A stretch of 64,000 nucleotides of DNA from Pontederia crassipes. Taxonomy: Eukaryota > Streptophyta > Magnoliopsida > Commelinales > Pontederiaceae. The DNA is taken from positions 36,330,768-36,394,767 of the forward strand of contig CM060183.1 of NCBI GenBank assembly GCA_030549335.1, read 5' to 3'. How positions within the stretch are numbered: position 1 is the stretch's first letter; every line of letters starts with the position of its first letter. The position numbers were made by a program, and so were the translations under genes. The notes beneath the pieces are model-generated. The model ran no database searches. It saw only the letters and a program-made list of their open reading frames with translations, and was not told the DNA's origin. Positions 1-12,639 of the stretch are shown here, one piece after another.

Positions 1-2021
1 AGATGATAACGGAAAAAGTGAGGGTCTGATGCACTCTCATGCACAGATCTGAATGCAGGCATGTGTATGGAGACGTTAACACAAAGCTCTCATCGTTTTA
101 TTTTTTTTCTTTCTTTCTTTCTCATAGTGATTCATCGTGTTGCAATTTCACTAGCAGATGGTGCCAATAGAGGTTGATTTAAACGTTTAGCACATTAATA
201 GGAGACTGTGTTTTTAGCTAAAATTTTCAGTATTAATGTGTACGACTCATAAAAGGCAGATTTTTACCTCCAAAATCAGAGGCGCTTCTTAAATTGATCC
301 CGTCCTCTCTTGTATTATCTAGGAAGAGATTTGATAAAGAGAGGTGTCGTTTAGAGGGGCCACACGATGGATCCAAAAGCACAGAAGACCAAATTCATGG
401 GTAGCGAGAGGCTGCTCGTGATTTCTGATGTGGCTTATTGTGATAACGTTCTAGGATTAATTTTTACTGCAGAAGCGATCTCTCAGCTTACTATAGTCCT
501 AGTTCTCAGAAGCAACTTTGTTTATGTTCTTTCTCTACAAAGTAGACAATGCACAATGCATAGCATCATTTGTCTTCTTTATCCTACATATGGCAACGAA
601 GCTTATATATATGGCACTCAGTAGCACCAGAATAAAAGATGACTCAGCATGTATGGGGAAGTATTATGTGCCTCCAGGGCCTTGAGATCATTTGCTCCCA
701 AGAAGAATGGCCTAAGATGATTGTTCCAAGCAGAACAGCCATGCATTAGTGAAAGTTTTATACAGTGGTTACAGAGCACTGCTTTCACGATAGAAACTGT
801 GAGACTAGTCCATGCAATGCAACCTAATACATAAACTACCCTAATAAAAAAAAATATATGTTTTACTATTGTGGTTAATTGGCAAACACACAGAACTAAA
901 CAAAATTTGATTTCCATCATGTTACTTAGCTTGTATGTGCTATGTTGACGACAGACAAGAGAGCGACAAATCAACGGGGCCTTTGGCTACAGTTTAACAA
1001 GAGCTAATCAAGTTGTAGTCTTACGTACTAACAGCAATTTTCTACTTAAATTTCCTGAATGCAAATATCTGAACCAGCTTTAACAATTAACACAATATAT
1101 ACAGTGCAGCAAATGGGTGCCCACATTTTCACGAACATACACACGGAGACAGAGGCTTAAGAATGAGATTGTCCATCAGACATTACATTAAAGGTTTGCA
1201 GGCCGCAAGTTTCTTATCCCCGTTGGATGGGAGTACAAATGAGAATACAAAATGGTTTTTATGATGGCGAGAGTAGATACGTTCCATGTATGTGAATCAC
1301 TCCTAGTCCTGGGATTAGACACGGACCTTGAAAGATAACTATTCTTCTTTTCCTTTTTTTCTTCTTTTCTTTTCTTTTTCTTTTTCTTTTTTTTCTTAAA
1401 AAAAAAAGAAAAAAAAGAAAGAAAAGAAAAAGAGGAAAACACTGCAGGGTGCCCTGCAGTGCAGGCTCGTCTCAATTATTGACCACAACCAACAAAGTGC
1501 AGCTTTCAGAGGAGAGCCTGCAAGCGTTTCTTGGCCCTGCAATAGAGCTACAGGACACAGGGACCCCACCAAGCCCCCCACCCCCCAACCCCTCGCTCGC
1601 CCCTGTCTCTGGATGGCAAAATTGGACTCTACTTGGCACCCGAGCGCCACATGCACTTCCAGATCTAACTCGGATCTGGATTTTGTACGTAGGCCATTCG
1701 TTTCCTGGACCCGTCGTGTTTTACCTTCAAACATTTGAACGAGCAAAACACGCTCGGATCTGAATTAGTCATGACATAAATATCATAACAGGCAGAGCAG
1801 ATGAGTGGAGAAATGACAGTCTTTTATGGCGCCCCAGAGCAAGTTTCATTTAAGTGGACCATAAGTATTTGTTGCAGAGATGCTACCATCATGTTTTTTA
1901 AGGGAAATTTTATGCATCGAGCATGCCCTGCGGATGTTGTGTGTCTAACATATTGATCCCAACTTGGAGAGTTTTGTGAGTTGGCTACATCACTCTAATC
2001 AGATGTGCAAGAAAGAGCATA
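1..2021. other. Gene-poor left edge, nothing recognised
   Basis: I find no protein I recognise here on either strand. The open frames present (for example 367-624 plus and 618-974 minus) have no family motif, no splice context and no codon bias that I can see. A T-rich then A-rich tract at about 1340-1435 reads as a long imperfect inverted repeat (runs of CTTTT followed by runs of AAAAG) and could fold on itself. About 1450-1750 is locally GC-richer with a C-rich stretch near 1565-1600. The stretch may contain flanking or untranslated sequence of a gene outside the window, but nothing shown here proves it. Confidence 0.5.
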
Positions 2022-2029
2022 ACTGAAAT

Positions 2030-2333
2030 CAGGGACGGAGCCAGCGTTAGGGGGGCCATAGATCATAACTTTATAATTTTTATTTCATAAATAAGAAAAG
2101 ATAGATTAATAAACACAAAAAGAAGAATAAAAAGCAGTAAAATTGAGAAAATATTTTATATGTATAATTTTTTTTCTAATATTCATTAATATGTGTTATG
2201 TGCAGAAGTTTAGGAGGGTCAAACTACGCATTAATTAACAAACTTTATATAATTTATATACTAATAATTAGTGATTAAAAAAGATTGGGAGGGGCCAACG
2301 CCCCCCCCCCCCCCCCCCCTAGCTACACTGTAG
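2030..2333. mobile_element. hAT-like miniature element (304 bp) with 8-bp target duplication
   Basis: A 304-bp non-coding element starts CAGGGACGGAGCC and is flanked on both sides by the same 8 bases, ACTGAAAT (2022-2029 and 2334-2341). An 8-bp target-site duplication with a CAGGG terminus is typical of hAT-superfamily DNA transposons. The right end is only loosely inverted-complementary to the left, sharing a run of C/G next to TAG. The interior is AT-rich and encodes nothing, so it is a non-autonomous (MITE-type) copy. A 19-base poly-C run (2301-2319) lies just inside the right end. The same CAGGGACGGAGC start recurs in the element at 48743-49527. Confidence 0.7.
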
Positions 2334-2489
2334 ACTGAAATGGACAACATAATGCAGTCGAGGAATTCTAACATGTATCCTGTGATTTCCAATTTGCTCT
2401 TTGCCCATCGAGAATCAGAGGTAGATGCCCATTGGTCCATACAGGAGAAAATTTTACTTTGTCAGCACTGTTTGATCCAATGTTTTAAA

Positions 2490-5400
2490 AATAGGATCGA
2501 AAATTGAATCGACATGTCAACTGAAAATGATAACAAATGTTAGCAAGTGCACTAGTCTCTTAATTATCGTTCACATCAGGAGGTTAATAATTTGAATTCT
2601 ATTTTAAGTTTGTTAATTGAAAAATTAAGAAAAGTTTGTTTTTAAGTGTGAATAAAATAAAATTATATAAATAAAGGAAATGATCACTGGATAAATAATA
2701 ATTTGATGATTAGAGCACTTAATTATTACCAATAAAATACAATGGATCTTCTTAACTTAAAATTAGGCTAATCAATAATAAAGTTGAATTCCCAAAAATA
2801 GTTAACTAATATTTCATACTTTAACTACTATCTTGAGAATTATTAGAATGAATTAAACCTCTTGACTTTTAATTTATCTAAATAAACGTAAGATGCATTA
2901 AATCAAAATTAGGAGTAAGGGCATTCTCAAGTCACCTTAATAACTACAGAAATTAGTATATTTCGATTTTTCTAATTGTGGCATGCAATAAGTAAAATCA
3001 ATTTTATAAACTATTATGAAAATAATTATTTATTCTCAAATAATAATTAACTCATAAATCATAAAATCAAATAAAAATATTAAACACAACTTGCGATGCT
3101 ATTAAAGATTCAAACTAAAATAATATCAGAAAAGATTTCAAAACACAAATAGGGTTCAACTAGGATGGCCCTAATGAAGGAATAAATCTAAGAATAATAA
3201 CATCAAATCTAATATAAAAAAAGTAGGAAAAAAAACGAAGAACTCTTGTAGCCGTTGTGCATGTGCTCTTTCGAGTTTTCGACGGAGCTTTGCTATTGTT
3301 CTTGCACTTCTCCTCCTATTAGGCTTTAATAAATCTATGCTATAGGGATCCTTTTCCATATTTGTGGTCTCTCCCTTTTATAGAGTTTTTGTTCTCCAAA
3401 GGAAAAATTAAAATTCTATCTGAAAAAGGGGATAAAATCTACTCCATAACCGTCCAATAGATCGTCGTCACGGTCGTGACAGTCTCCATCATGGTTGTGA
3501 CCGAAATGATATTTCATTTTTGGCTTCCAACTTGCGCTAACAGACATCATGGCCGTGATCGAAATGATGTGATTCCGCTTATGTGCGCTCGGCCATGAAC
3601 CCAGTGGAACGACCATGGCTAAGGGCATGACCGTGACATTATGAGGCACGGCCATCACTAGAGCCATTCTCGATGCGACGGTATGGAGGCACGATCGTGA
3701 TATAGGCTATTGTTGTAACTTTCATATGTTTTTGACCATTTTCTTGTCGTTTTGATTTTCTACAATAAAATTATCCAAACTTAGGTAGAAAACAAATCTT
3801 AAAGTAATTTTATAAAAATAATTCAATTCTCTCATTTTTTAACTAGAAAATACTCCTAATATGAAAATTAAATGGTCTAAGCTAATACATGATTTTTCGT
3901 ACATCAAATACCCCTAAGCTTAATATTTTGCTTGTCCTCAAGCAAATCTCAAATAAGACACATGGCTTCATCACAAAACCAATACTTTTTTCCCACTATT
4001 CTTTTACACACCAAAGTATTTTGCTCAACCAATACCCACCTTGCAGAATTCTTAGCATTCGAACATATTCTTCTTGCATGAGCTTATTTTCATATATTTT
4101 TTTACTTACTTTTTTATGTACTTTTGTGCTTCTCCATATTACACAAGATGATTCATGTATCGGGCTTTCGATCAACGGATTCCAAATTAGATGCCCTTAG
4201 GTCACCAGACAAGAATTTCTACGGGTCTAATCACCTGAACACACCAAGATTTCATAGGACACTTTGTACTTTTTACTTACTTGTTGGGGCTCAACTAGTT
4301 TTCTTTTCATTTTCACTTTATCATTATATTTATTTGTCATTTCTAGCATAATTATAAGCTCATGAAAGACTTAATGCTTTCAATAAAGATACAATTATAA
4401 TAAAGATTAACATCATAGTAAATAATATATAAAGTCGTCATTTAAAAACTAGTCCTTCTACTTAGCAACAAACTAAATTCAAATTCCAATAGGTGATACT
4501 CCATAAAAGAAAGTGATTGAATTTCATATATTAAGTGATGTTCTGACAATAAACTTTAAGACAATAAAATAGTAAACAAGGAGAAATGAGATGACACAAT
4601 TTTTTTTTGGGGTGGGGGGTGGGGGTTTCAATTTTTGGATAGATGCGTGCTGAAGAAACACTACAATAGACTCAAAGTGGTGAAAATAAATATGTCATGC
4701 AAATGCGAAACGGACTAAGTCCCTCCCCCAAGTTTGAACCTAACACTGTCTTAGTGTTAGGCTCGTACATCGACAGAAGAACAAATAGAAAATACAAAAG
4801 TGGTAAAGTTCAAAAGAAAGGAGGAGAAACAACCAAAGTCTAGCCCTCTGCTGACGGCGATGGAGGATGTGGTACGAAATGTCCCTGGCTCACATGATAA
4901 TCATACATCTGCTAGTTCCTCCTCTCTATTCGATGCAGCTGTGTTGATATATCGGCGAGGCTCTATTGTTGCGTCACAGGCGGCTAAGACAGGTGGGCGT
5001 CCATTTGAGCAGGTGGAATAGTATATGAAGAATCTGTCCATCTGTCTCCTGTCCTACTCTCAGTGCCGAGAAGAACAACCAATTATCACGATTGAACACC
5101 GTGATTCTATCAATGTCCATTGAAGAAATGGGGATAGAAGAGTCTTTAAACTTGAATACATATCCCTTTCCGGTTTCTTGAACTATCATCTTCATAGAGC
5201 TAACAACTATCCTATTGAAAAAGGTAGAACTTGGTACTCGTGTGGAATGCTCTAAATCAATCTCCAATCAGCGTGCAGTCGGAGTAATCAAATCACCAAA
5301 TTTTGCCTTTGTCTCGTGTGGCATTCTTCTGAAAATGTTAAAACATATAATACCTCATATCTATAATAACATTATGCAACATAGCTCACAAAATAAATAC

Positions 5401-6094
5401 TCAAAACATAGTAAACATCCCTCATTATCACCTATGGGCAATAAATCACATGAAAGAAATCTATATACATATCTCAAAATAGGATTTTAGATACTAGTAC
5501 TCTTTACTATTTTGAGGTCCAACCGACTCTCTCTTGTGATCTCTCTCCAAAAGTCAGTGTTATTGAACTCTTTGTCAAGTTATAGATGTCACTAAGCTGT
5601 TCGCGTGTAAGCTAAAATTCCATGTTATGCATCCTGAAACTAAAAACTAAAAACTGGTCGTCAATAGAAAAAGAAGATAGGAATTCAATTGTGAGACTCT
5701 CATAACTATTTTAAGAGCCCGTGACAAATGAGTACAAGCCAATATTCTCACACATAAGAAGCACATCATCCTTCATATGAAATTTTATCATGGTCATATC
5801 ATATAAAAATCTAGTGGCAACAAGTGGTAATTGTTCTAATTTTGTGCACGAACCTGTTGACTCCTATCACGATGCAATCAAGACATGTGAAGGCTCTTCA
5901 AACTATGGCTGCTTCCGAGAGTTGCTCATAGACTTTTTTCGGAGAAGTTCAGACATGGTTGAGCAGGCTCAAGGCTCGATCACAGCCGTTGCAATGATGG
6001 GCTGTTGCAGTAGTGCCGTCACGATTGTTTCGAGTAGTGTCATGACTATGAAAGAAGAACAAACTGCAACCGTGTTCTTCTTTCACGGTCGTGC
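2490..6094. mobile_element. Decayed LTR-retroelement-like region (fossil), family uncertain
   Basis: This AT-rich stretch has word patterns familiar from long terminal repeats of plant Ty3-type elements: a GCAAGTGCACTAGT phrase near 2545, a CCCTAAGCTTAATATTTTGC / TGTCCTCAAGCAAA phrase at about 3910-3945, CCCCAAGTTTGAACCTAACAC near 4727, and clusters of CACGGCCATG-like words at 3450-3660 and 5970-6090. I cannot place both ends, a primer site or a coding domain, so element boundaries are approximate. It looks old, broken and non-coding. It could equally be several nested remnants. The assignment rests on recalled motif resemblance only. Confidence 0.35.
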
Positions 6095-7766
6095 TTATTT
6101 GTACTCTTCAATGGGACAGTACTGCCCAACATTTTTTTCATAATAAGTTTATAGGAACCAAATTTTTGTGAAAGTATAATATAAGCAAATATGAACTAAA
6201 TTTGGGAAAGATAAATCACCACGTTTGAAAATTATCCAACTTGCATAACTCACATAATAAATGCATATCTATGCACATAAAATTGATAATTACTCTGAGA
6301 TAGTCTTGAGGAGTCTTTTGACATGAAGAAAAAACTTTCAAAGGGGATGTAGGGGCAATAGTGCCCCATTAATGAGTATATTGATTAGTATGCACCGGAT
6401 AAGAATTTTAACTAGAAGTATGCACACTAGCTAACTATATATATTTGATTCTATTTGAACTATTGTCTAGATACCCTCTAAAGGAATTTAGATCAACAAA
6501 TATCTGTAACTCATGAAAAGACCTTATGAAAAATCCTGTAAACCATTTTAAAAAAAAACTTTTTGAGACTTCAATACAATAACATATAGAATTTACAAAA
6601 CAATAAAAAATGAACTCTGATAAAATTAGTATCCCCTCACCATCATTTGATATAGAGATGCAAAATCTCAATTGGAGGAGCTCCAATGCTAATCGCAAAA
6701 AAATTACAGTCATTGTATCACTTGTTGCTTGGTCTTTCTTTTCTCTCTATATATTACATGCATTGTATTCAAAAATAATATAAAATCTATATATGATTAA
6801 AGAGAGGATAGTAATCAAGAAGAGTATTAATTATTATATTAAAAGAATAAATTGTTGAAACTTATACTATAAGAAGACTAATTTCTTAAATCAATTAATG
6901 GAATAAACTCACACTTATAATGGGATAAACTCTTATTTGTGTAGACAACTGGTTGAGTGTAAGTGTAGCAGCATTACTTGCAACTCTAATTTATACTCTT
7001 TAATGGGACAACACAACCCTTAACATCTTTTCCATAATTAAATTATAGGAACAAATTTTTTGAGTGTAATATGAGAAAATCTAAACTGAATTTGAGAAAG
7101 ATAAATCACCCGTTTTAAAACTATCCAACGAGACTTCATACCCCACATAACAAGTGCATATCTACGACACAAAAAAAACATTAATTACATGCTCTGGGAT
7201 AGTCTTGGAGGAGTTCTTGACAAGAAGAAAAAACTTTCGAAGGGGATGTTGGGGCAATACTGTGTCGTTAATGAGTATATTGATAAGTATGCATGGAATA
7301 AGAATTTTAATTAGAAGTATGCATGCTAGCTAATTATGTTCGAGTCTATTTGAACTATTTTCTAAACACCCTTCGAACCTAGCTAAATCAACAAATATCA
7401 TGCATTAATTATATATCTTGGGTGTAAGTGTAGCAACATAAATTGCAACTTTTATTTGTACTCTTTAAAGAGACAGTACTGTTCCTTAACATCTTTTTCA
7501 TAATAAGTTTGTAGGAACCAAATTTGAAATTTGTGAAAGTGTAATATGAGCAAATCAGAACTAAATTTGGAAAAGATAAGTCACCATGTTTGAAAACTAT
7601 CTACGAGACTGCATAGCTCACATAATAAATGCATATCTATGCACATAAAATCGTTAACTATGTGCTCGGAGATAGTCTTGGAGGATCTGTTGAAAGGAAG
7701 CAAAAGCTTTTGAAGGGGATGTTGTGATAATATTTCCCCAATAATGAGTATATTAATAAGTATGCG
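6095..7766 (+). repeat. Three-copy tandem repeat, first copy interrupted
   Basis: A unit of about 465 bp occurs three times head to tail. Copy 1 is 6095-6503 with its tail resuming at about 6946-6986, copy 2 is 6987-7451, and copy 3 (partial) is about 7452-7766. Each begins TTATTTGTACTCTTTAA-like, contains CATATCTATGCACA and a GAAGGGGATGTTGGGGCAATA phrase, and diverges by many substitutions. Copy 1 holds about 440 bp of unrelated AT-rich sequence (6504-6945). The purine run GAAGGGGA directly before TGTTGGGG resembles a polypurine tract next to an LTR, so a miniature LTR element array is one possible origin. I see no primer-binding site to support it. Confidence 0.6.
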
Positions 7767-9327
7767 CGCAAAAGTTTAAAATCAATTTGTTAAATTTTAA
7801 ACTAGCACAGTAACAATCAAATCACCTGCATAATATAGTAGTAACGAGAGGGAGAAAAAAATGCAAACTCCAGATGCACGGTAGTTATTGATGAAGTTCG
7901 GTTATATCTTTATCTATATCTCCACTTTTATTTCTCGACCTTGAGATCAACAATGATTATACTAACACTCTTCCTTCGTTCTAAATGAAGTAAGAAAGAA
8001 ATTCTTTACAACTCTTATCTTTTTTCCGCTTCAAGAGGCAACAATACCTCTTCTAACTGAAATCTTTCACCCATTTTTCTTCATTCAAGAGGTAAGACAT
8101 AATATCTTTTCACTTAGGAATTAAACAACTATTACAATATAATAAGAACACTCACAAGTCTCTTTTTTACAATTTGAAACCTCACACAAGAGAAAGAAAT
8201 GAAAATTTTACAATTTTGAGCTCAATATGACTTCTTAGATAAATAAAAATATTTGCAACTTTTTCTTAGAACTCTTAGTATCCTTGATGTGTTTTAGACC
8301 TTTTTTTATAGCCTCCAATGTTTCTCATAGTCGTTGTATTCAAAATTAGCAATTTTGTACTTTTTGCAATGAAGCGAACATCCATTTCTTTTGGCGGGCA
8401 CCCTTTTTGGATTAGTCGTTGAAATATAGTTGTTATTCAGACAAAACGGGTGTCTTCATTTTGTGGAGCAATGCACTCTTTTATACATTTTTTTTTTGCA
8501 CAGTTATTATAATGGAGTGATTGTTTATTCTATAGAAAGCTAACATAATTATCTATAATTTTGATATTTATCTACTATTCAAAATCTAATTAGATCATAG
8601 TCTAATATTTATCTGTTAACATTGTCTATTTAAAATTAAACTTTTTAAATATTTACTCTTTTATACATAACTTTTTGTACAAATATTCAAATGAGATGAA
8701 TTTTGATTCTATTGAAAGTTAACATCGACAACTTTCATGTTTATCTCTTATCCCAAAACTATTAATAAAATAATCAATTATTAAGTACAAGTTTAACACA
8801 TGAAAATATCAACTTCAAATTGAACTTTTCGAACTTCACTTTTTTATACATAACTTTTATGTATTTGTTCAAATGAGATGATTCTTGATTATATAAAAAG
8901 ATAAGAAAATTATTTGTAATTTTATATTCAAATCTTAATATAAGTTTTATGATACATATACAAATATTAATTGAAAGTTTAATGTACGATATTTTAAATA
9001 TAACTATAATATTTTGATATTTGTATTATAAGGTATAAAAAAATTATTCCAACGAGTACAAAATTGCTGAATAGTGAAACTCACATAGAAAAAAGGCAAA
9101 AAAAAGCCAAAAGGATTCATATATAAGAGATCATCAGGTGGAGTGGATAGCAGTTGCCAAGTTCCAAGTTCGAATTTTTGTTAGCGTAAAAAATTTCTGC
9201 TAAGAACTTCACCTACTATAGCCCGAGATGCTGATGAATTGAGGCTTCAACTTGTGATCATCAGCGTCACAGGATTGGACAACAATGCCGCTTTCCGAAC
9301 TCGGGGTGGAGCGATAAAAAAATATAG
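7767..9327. other. AT-rich intergenic stretch, no gene seen
   Basis: About 1.5 kb of AT-rich DNA with no coding signal that I recognise on either strand. Several short phrases recur, such as ATACATAACTTTT followed within 30 bases by TTCAAATGAGATGA (near 8665-8700 and 8855-8880). This suggests a decayed local duplication, and nothing else can be said. Confidence 0.45.
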
Positions 9328-9716
9328 TTACAGGAGCATGATGAACATCATTTGATTAATGATAGAGATCAAATTTGATGGAAAATAGAATACAATAAAA
9401 TCCACAAGGACAACTAAAAAATATATGATTCCTGTGAAGAATTCAGAATTTTTATGATACAAGCTCTGGAGGGACTTGAGTCGAATAAACTCCTTCAGAA
9501 GAGCCTTTCTTTTCTCTTCCAAAATCCACTGGAAGATCTGGCGCTGCTCTTGCTCTGGGATTGGCGGGAGAACCTTGGCAGGCGGTGCAACATGCTCTGC
9601 ATCTTTATTCCCTGTAGCTTGCGTTTCGGTGGTTGTTGTCAAAGCAGCAGGAACCTCATTTTTAGCTTCCTCTTCCTCGTCTGTCTTCTTCAATGAAGTC
9701 CTCACGAGGACATATA
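9328..9716 (-). CDS. Partial gene: last exon of an unassigned small membrane protein
   Basis: The minus-strand reading begins after a plausible acceptor (TTTGCAG at 9717-9723) with VYVLVRTSLKK, which looks like the end of a membrane helix. An acidic, Thr/Ala-rich linker follows, then a conserved-looking block PPIPEQEQRQIFQWILEEKRK and KEFIRLKSLQSL. From memory, short plant proteins of unknown function end this way, with a basic/acidic helix between the two blocks. Here the helix joins directly, so a short segment appears to be missing. The frame then runs into a hydrophobic tail up to a stop at 9328, which may be read-through past the true end. I could not place the upstream exons. Candidate coding stretches on the same strand near 11.0-11.2 and 11.4-11.6 kb are unproven. 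It may be a degraded gene. Confidence 0.4.
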
Positions 9717-9951
9717 CTGCAAATTACACTATTGCTAAATTCAGAAGAAACAGCATGAGAAATTGCTTCAACTGAGACTCATGCCCAATTTCCTCACAAC
9801 TTGAAGCAAACAAGTTCATCCCTTCGTCAGGTTAGTGCCAAAATTAGGAGACGTTTGCACTTTATATGAGACATATTAGAAGATTCATAAACTCATTTGC
9901 AGGTAACTTCACGTATACACCAAAGAAGTGGCAGATTTAGCATTTCAATAG

Positions 9952-10431
9952 GATGGAAAAAGTCGAGAACAAAAAAAGGAGAAGATCGCAAAAGAGATTG
10001 CAGAAAAATAGAGAAGACACATGATTTACTTATGTTCATCCTTGAGATTAGGACTACGTCTTGCAAAGATATTCCACTATATCTTTTAGATTTACAGCCG
10101 CCACCCAGATTATATCTGAAAATAAGTTATAAATAAGCCTCTCTTAAACGGGTTTAAAACCCGAACAAAACAGAAAAAAACTTAATCTGAACCACGCGAG
10201 CCGGCTAAACAAAAGTTCAAACCCGTCTAGGTTTAGCAGGGCGCTGCCCCCAAACCCCCGCCCGCTCACCGGCGAGCGAAACCGCCGTCGGGGGGCATTG
10301 CCCCCCGAACCCCACTTTTGTTCGTACGTTAACAGCACATGTAATTGAGTAATACTCACATTCCCCTAACCTCACGTGGGCGAATCCAGTGTGAAAAACA
10401 AAAGGTTCTGAAGTATTCACCAACTCTAACA
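9952..10431 (-). mobile_element. Solo LTR (480 bp) with 5-bp target duplication
   Basis: On the minus strand it begins TGTTAGAGTTGGTGAATAC, and the 5-bp direct repeat AATAG flanks it (9947-9951 and 10432-10436). No internal region lies beside it, which is the signature of a solo LTR left by recombination. A related copy sits at 32928-33367. Shared landmarks in both are GTTTACAGCCGCCAC, a GC-rich palindromic block near the middle, TCACGTGGGC and AAGTATTCACCAACTCTAACA. Both target duplications are intact, although the copies differ at many positions. It is a non-coding fossil. I cannot assign it to Copia or Ty3 because no internal domain is present. Confidence 0.8.
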
Positions 10432-10436
10432 AATAG

Positions 10437-12639
10437 CAATAGCGTATTATTGTGAATGCACAAGAGCATAATGGCAGCTCTCAGGCAATTTATGTTATGT
10501 ATACATCTTCAAATAACTCATTAAGGAAAAGTCTGTATTTTTTCTTAGCTCATTCCAATTAAAGAAAAGGGTTCAGAATAGTCCGTATTTTTCTTTGCTC
10601 ATTCCCATTGAAGAAAATTTTTTAGAGTAGTTGCCGTAAACAAGCTTCTAAATACACAGAAAATCAACCTTGCATGACAAGCCGAGTGGAAGCCAGAATG
10701 GACAGGAATAACAAAAGACCAATGAGCAAGATGTTTAGAAACTGATCTAGGATGGGATTAGTTACCCCTCCTCAAACTTGGAATCATATTCGGCCATAGG
10801 AAGTTTGAAGTCTTATTCTGAGTTGGAGTCTTAATTCCTATAGTTACATAAGTTTATCTTTACCTTTTCAGAACTTCATGCTTAAAGTTTATCTAGAATC
10901 GGATCTTTTCAGCCTGTAAAAGGACTAGTTCATTCAATAAAGATCATCTGATTTTATCCAATTCTTTTTTTTTCCAAGTTAATTCCCTGTTATCATAACC
11001 AAGATTGCAGAATTTCCAGCGAGTTGCGTGCACAGACATGCCAACAACAACCCCATCATTTAGCGTAAGATTACTTGTCTGAGGTTGATTCAGGTCAACC
11101 AGGGGCTTAATTGAAGATCCACAGCTGTCATATACTGAGCTGAGAGACCAAAATGAGGCAACCTAGGAAGACAAACATTAATAATCTTCCATGTTAAGGA
11201 AAGTTTTTAGTGTCAGATTATAATCAATTGTGCCATCAACAGAAAGGGAAAAAGTTCAAATGAAAAATATGCAAACAGCACAAATCCTCAATGGAAGTAA
11301 AAAAAAAAAAGCACCAACCAGAATCTTTTTGGTCTAGAATCGAAGCTCAAATAACAGGTGATTATAGTATGTTGCAATAAATATTACATTGCAGTATCCT
11401 AATATAGGCAAGAATCTGGTTGTCTGCATATATCCTATTAAAGTACACACCACATATGCTAAATGGTTGGATCTCCAATCAATCCATGTCCTTGCTTCAG
11501 TTGGTTCAGGAAGCTTTGGCATCAGGAGTGCCGGAGCCTCAGCACATCTGGTCCTCTTGTTGCTGAAAGTTATGAACTAGTGAATTGAAATGATGTGGGG
11601 GTGCAGAGAAGAATCAAGAACATAACAGCACATCCAAGATCTTGATTTCTAACTAATCAGCTGACAGTGAGGGAAAAAGAAATCGAAAAGAAAGCTTGTC
11701 TTTTCGATTTCTTTTTCCCTCAGCTTGTCTTTTTTTTTTCTTTGGGAGAGGAAAAAAGGAAGCTTGTTGGCATCAATTGTATCATCAACCACATTTTTTT
11801 GTGTGTGCAGTGTGAACAATTACTGAGCTTAAATTCCATAGCTAATATGACACAGATCATTATTTATGACATAACAATATTTTCATCACTCTTCTCAGAA
11901 AAAAAAAAGTTCATTACTTGAAGCATTCTCTGACTAAGATAACAATTAATGCACATTTGGGATCAGATCAAACTGCTTTCGAAAGAAAGACGGATAGTAA
12001 GTTTGTGATGCGTATGTTAGGAGTACATAGACAATGGTATTATCAAGATGCTGCCTGGATCAAAAACTGTTAACTGAGAAATAAGATTGTGTGATCAATG
12101 GACACTCCAGAGGAGTTCAACTTCAACTATACGATCAAGATTGTCCTATCTGCTCCAGATTGCCCACCATTACTAGTCCAAAATAATCACTAATAAGATC
12201 AAAGAAGTAGGGAACATTTCTAAAGAAAAAATATCCCAATTCCACTTTGTTATACAAAATGGCAAAAAAAAAAGGAAAAAAAAACACTACCGAATCATCA
12301 TGCATCTACTGCGAGCTACAGGAAAGAATTGGCTTTCTTCTTGGTGACATGGGGAACAAGAGCAGAGTTGGAGCTTGGAATCCATGAATTGCTTCTCCTG
12401 CATCCATCCGTCCATGCATCCAATAGCTTTCGGCCCTCCTGCAGGGTTCCATTCCAGACCAGACCAGTCCAGTCCAGTCAGCCAAATACTGTCATAAAAG
12501 GAAGCATGCAGCATGCTTGCTGCTGCTGCTGCATGTGCCTCTTGTTTGATGTGCTCCATCGATAACAACAGTCACAAGGTAGGCAGGACAGAGAAATAAA
12601 TAGTTAATGGTAGCCTTGGAGTTGCTTTCTTTGGTTTAA
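10437..12639. other. Intergenic region with LTR-like debris and a hairpin
   Basis: No complete gene is seen. At 10700-11000 the sequence CAGCCTGTAAAAGGACTAG followed by TTCAATAAAGATCATC has the layout of a TATA box and transcript end inside an LTR, so a further LTR fragment is possible, but I find no ends. A short degenerate duplication lies at about 10530-10620 (two copies of a TTTCTT-AGCTCATTCC phrase). Minus-strand open stretches at about 11030-11170 and 11440-11560 might be exons belonging to the partial gene at 9.3-9.7 kb. I could not join them with confidence. Confidence 0.4.
11668..11722. repeat. Perfect 23-bp inverted repeat with 9-nt loop
   Basis: The left arm 11668-11690 and right arm 11700-11722 are exact reverse complements over 23 bases, separated by the 9 bases AAAGCTTGT. 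The arms are purine-rich on the left (GGGAAAAAGAAATCG) and pyrimidine-rich on the right. Such a tight, perfect snap-back is unlikely by chance. It most resembles a recent templated (fold-back) insertion. The stem is fully paired with a very short loop, so it does not look like a plant miRNA precursor. Confidence 0.85.

Noticed and set aside
10144-10432. Minus-strand frames in GC-rich sequence
   Set aside because: They lie within the solo LTR, and matching frames recur in the second copy only because the DNA is homologous.
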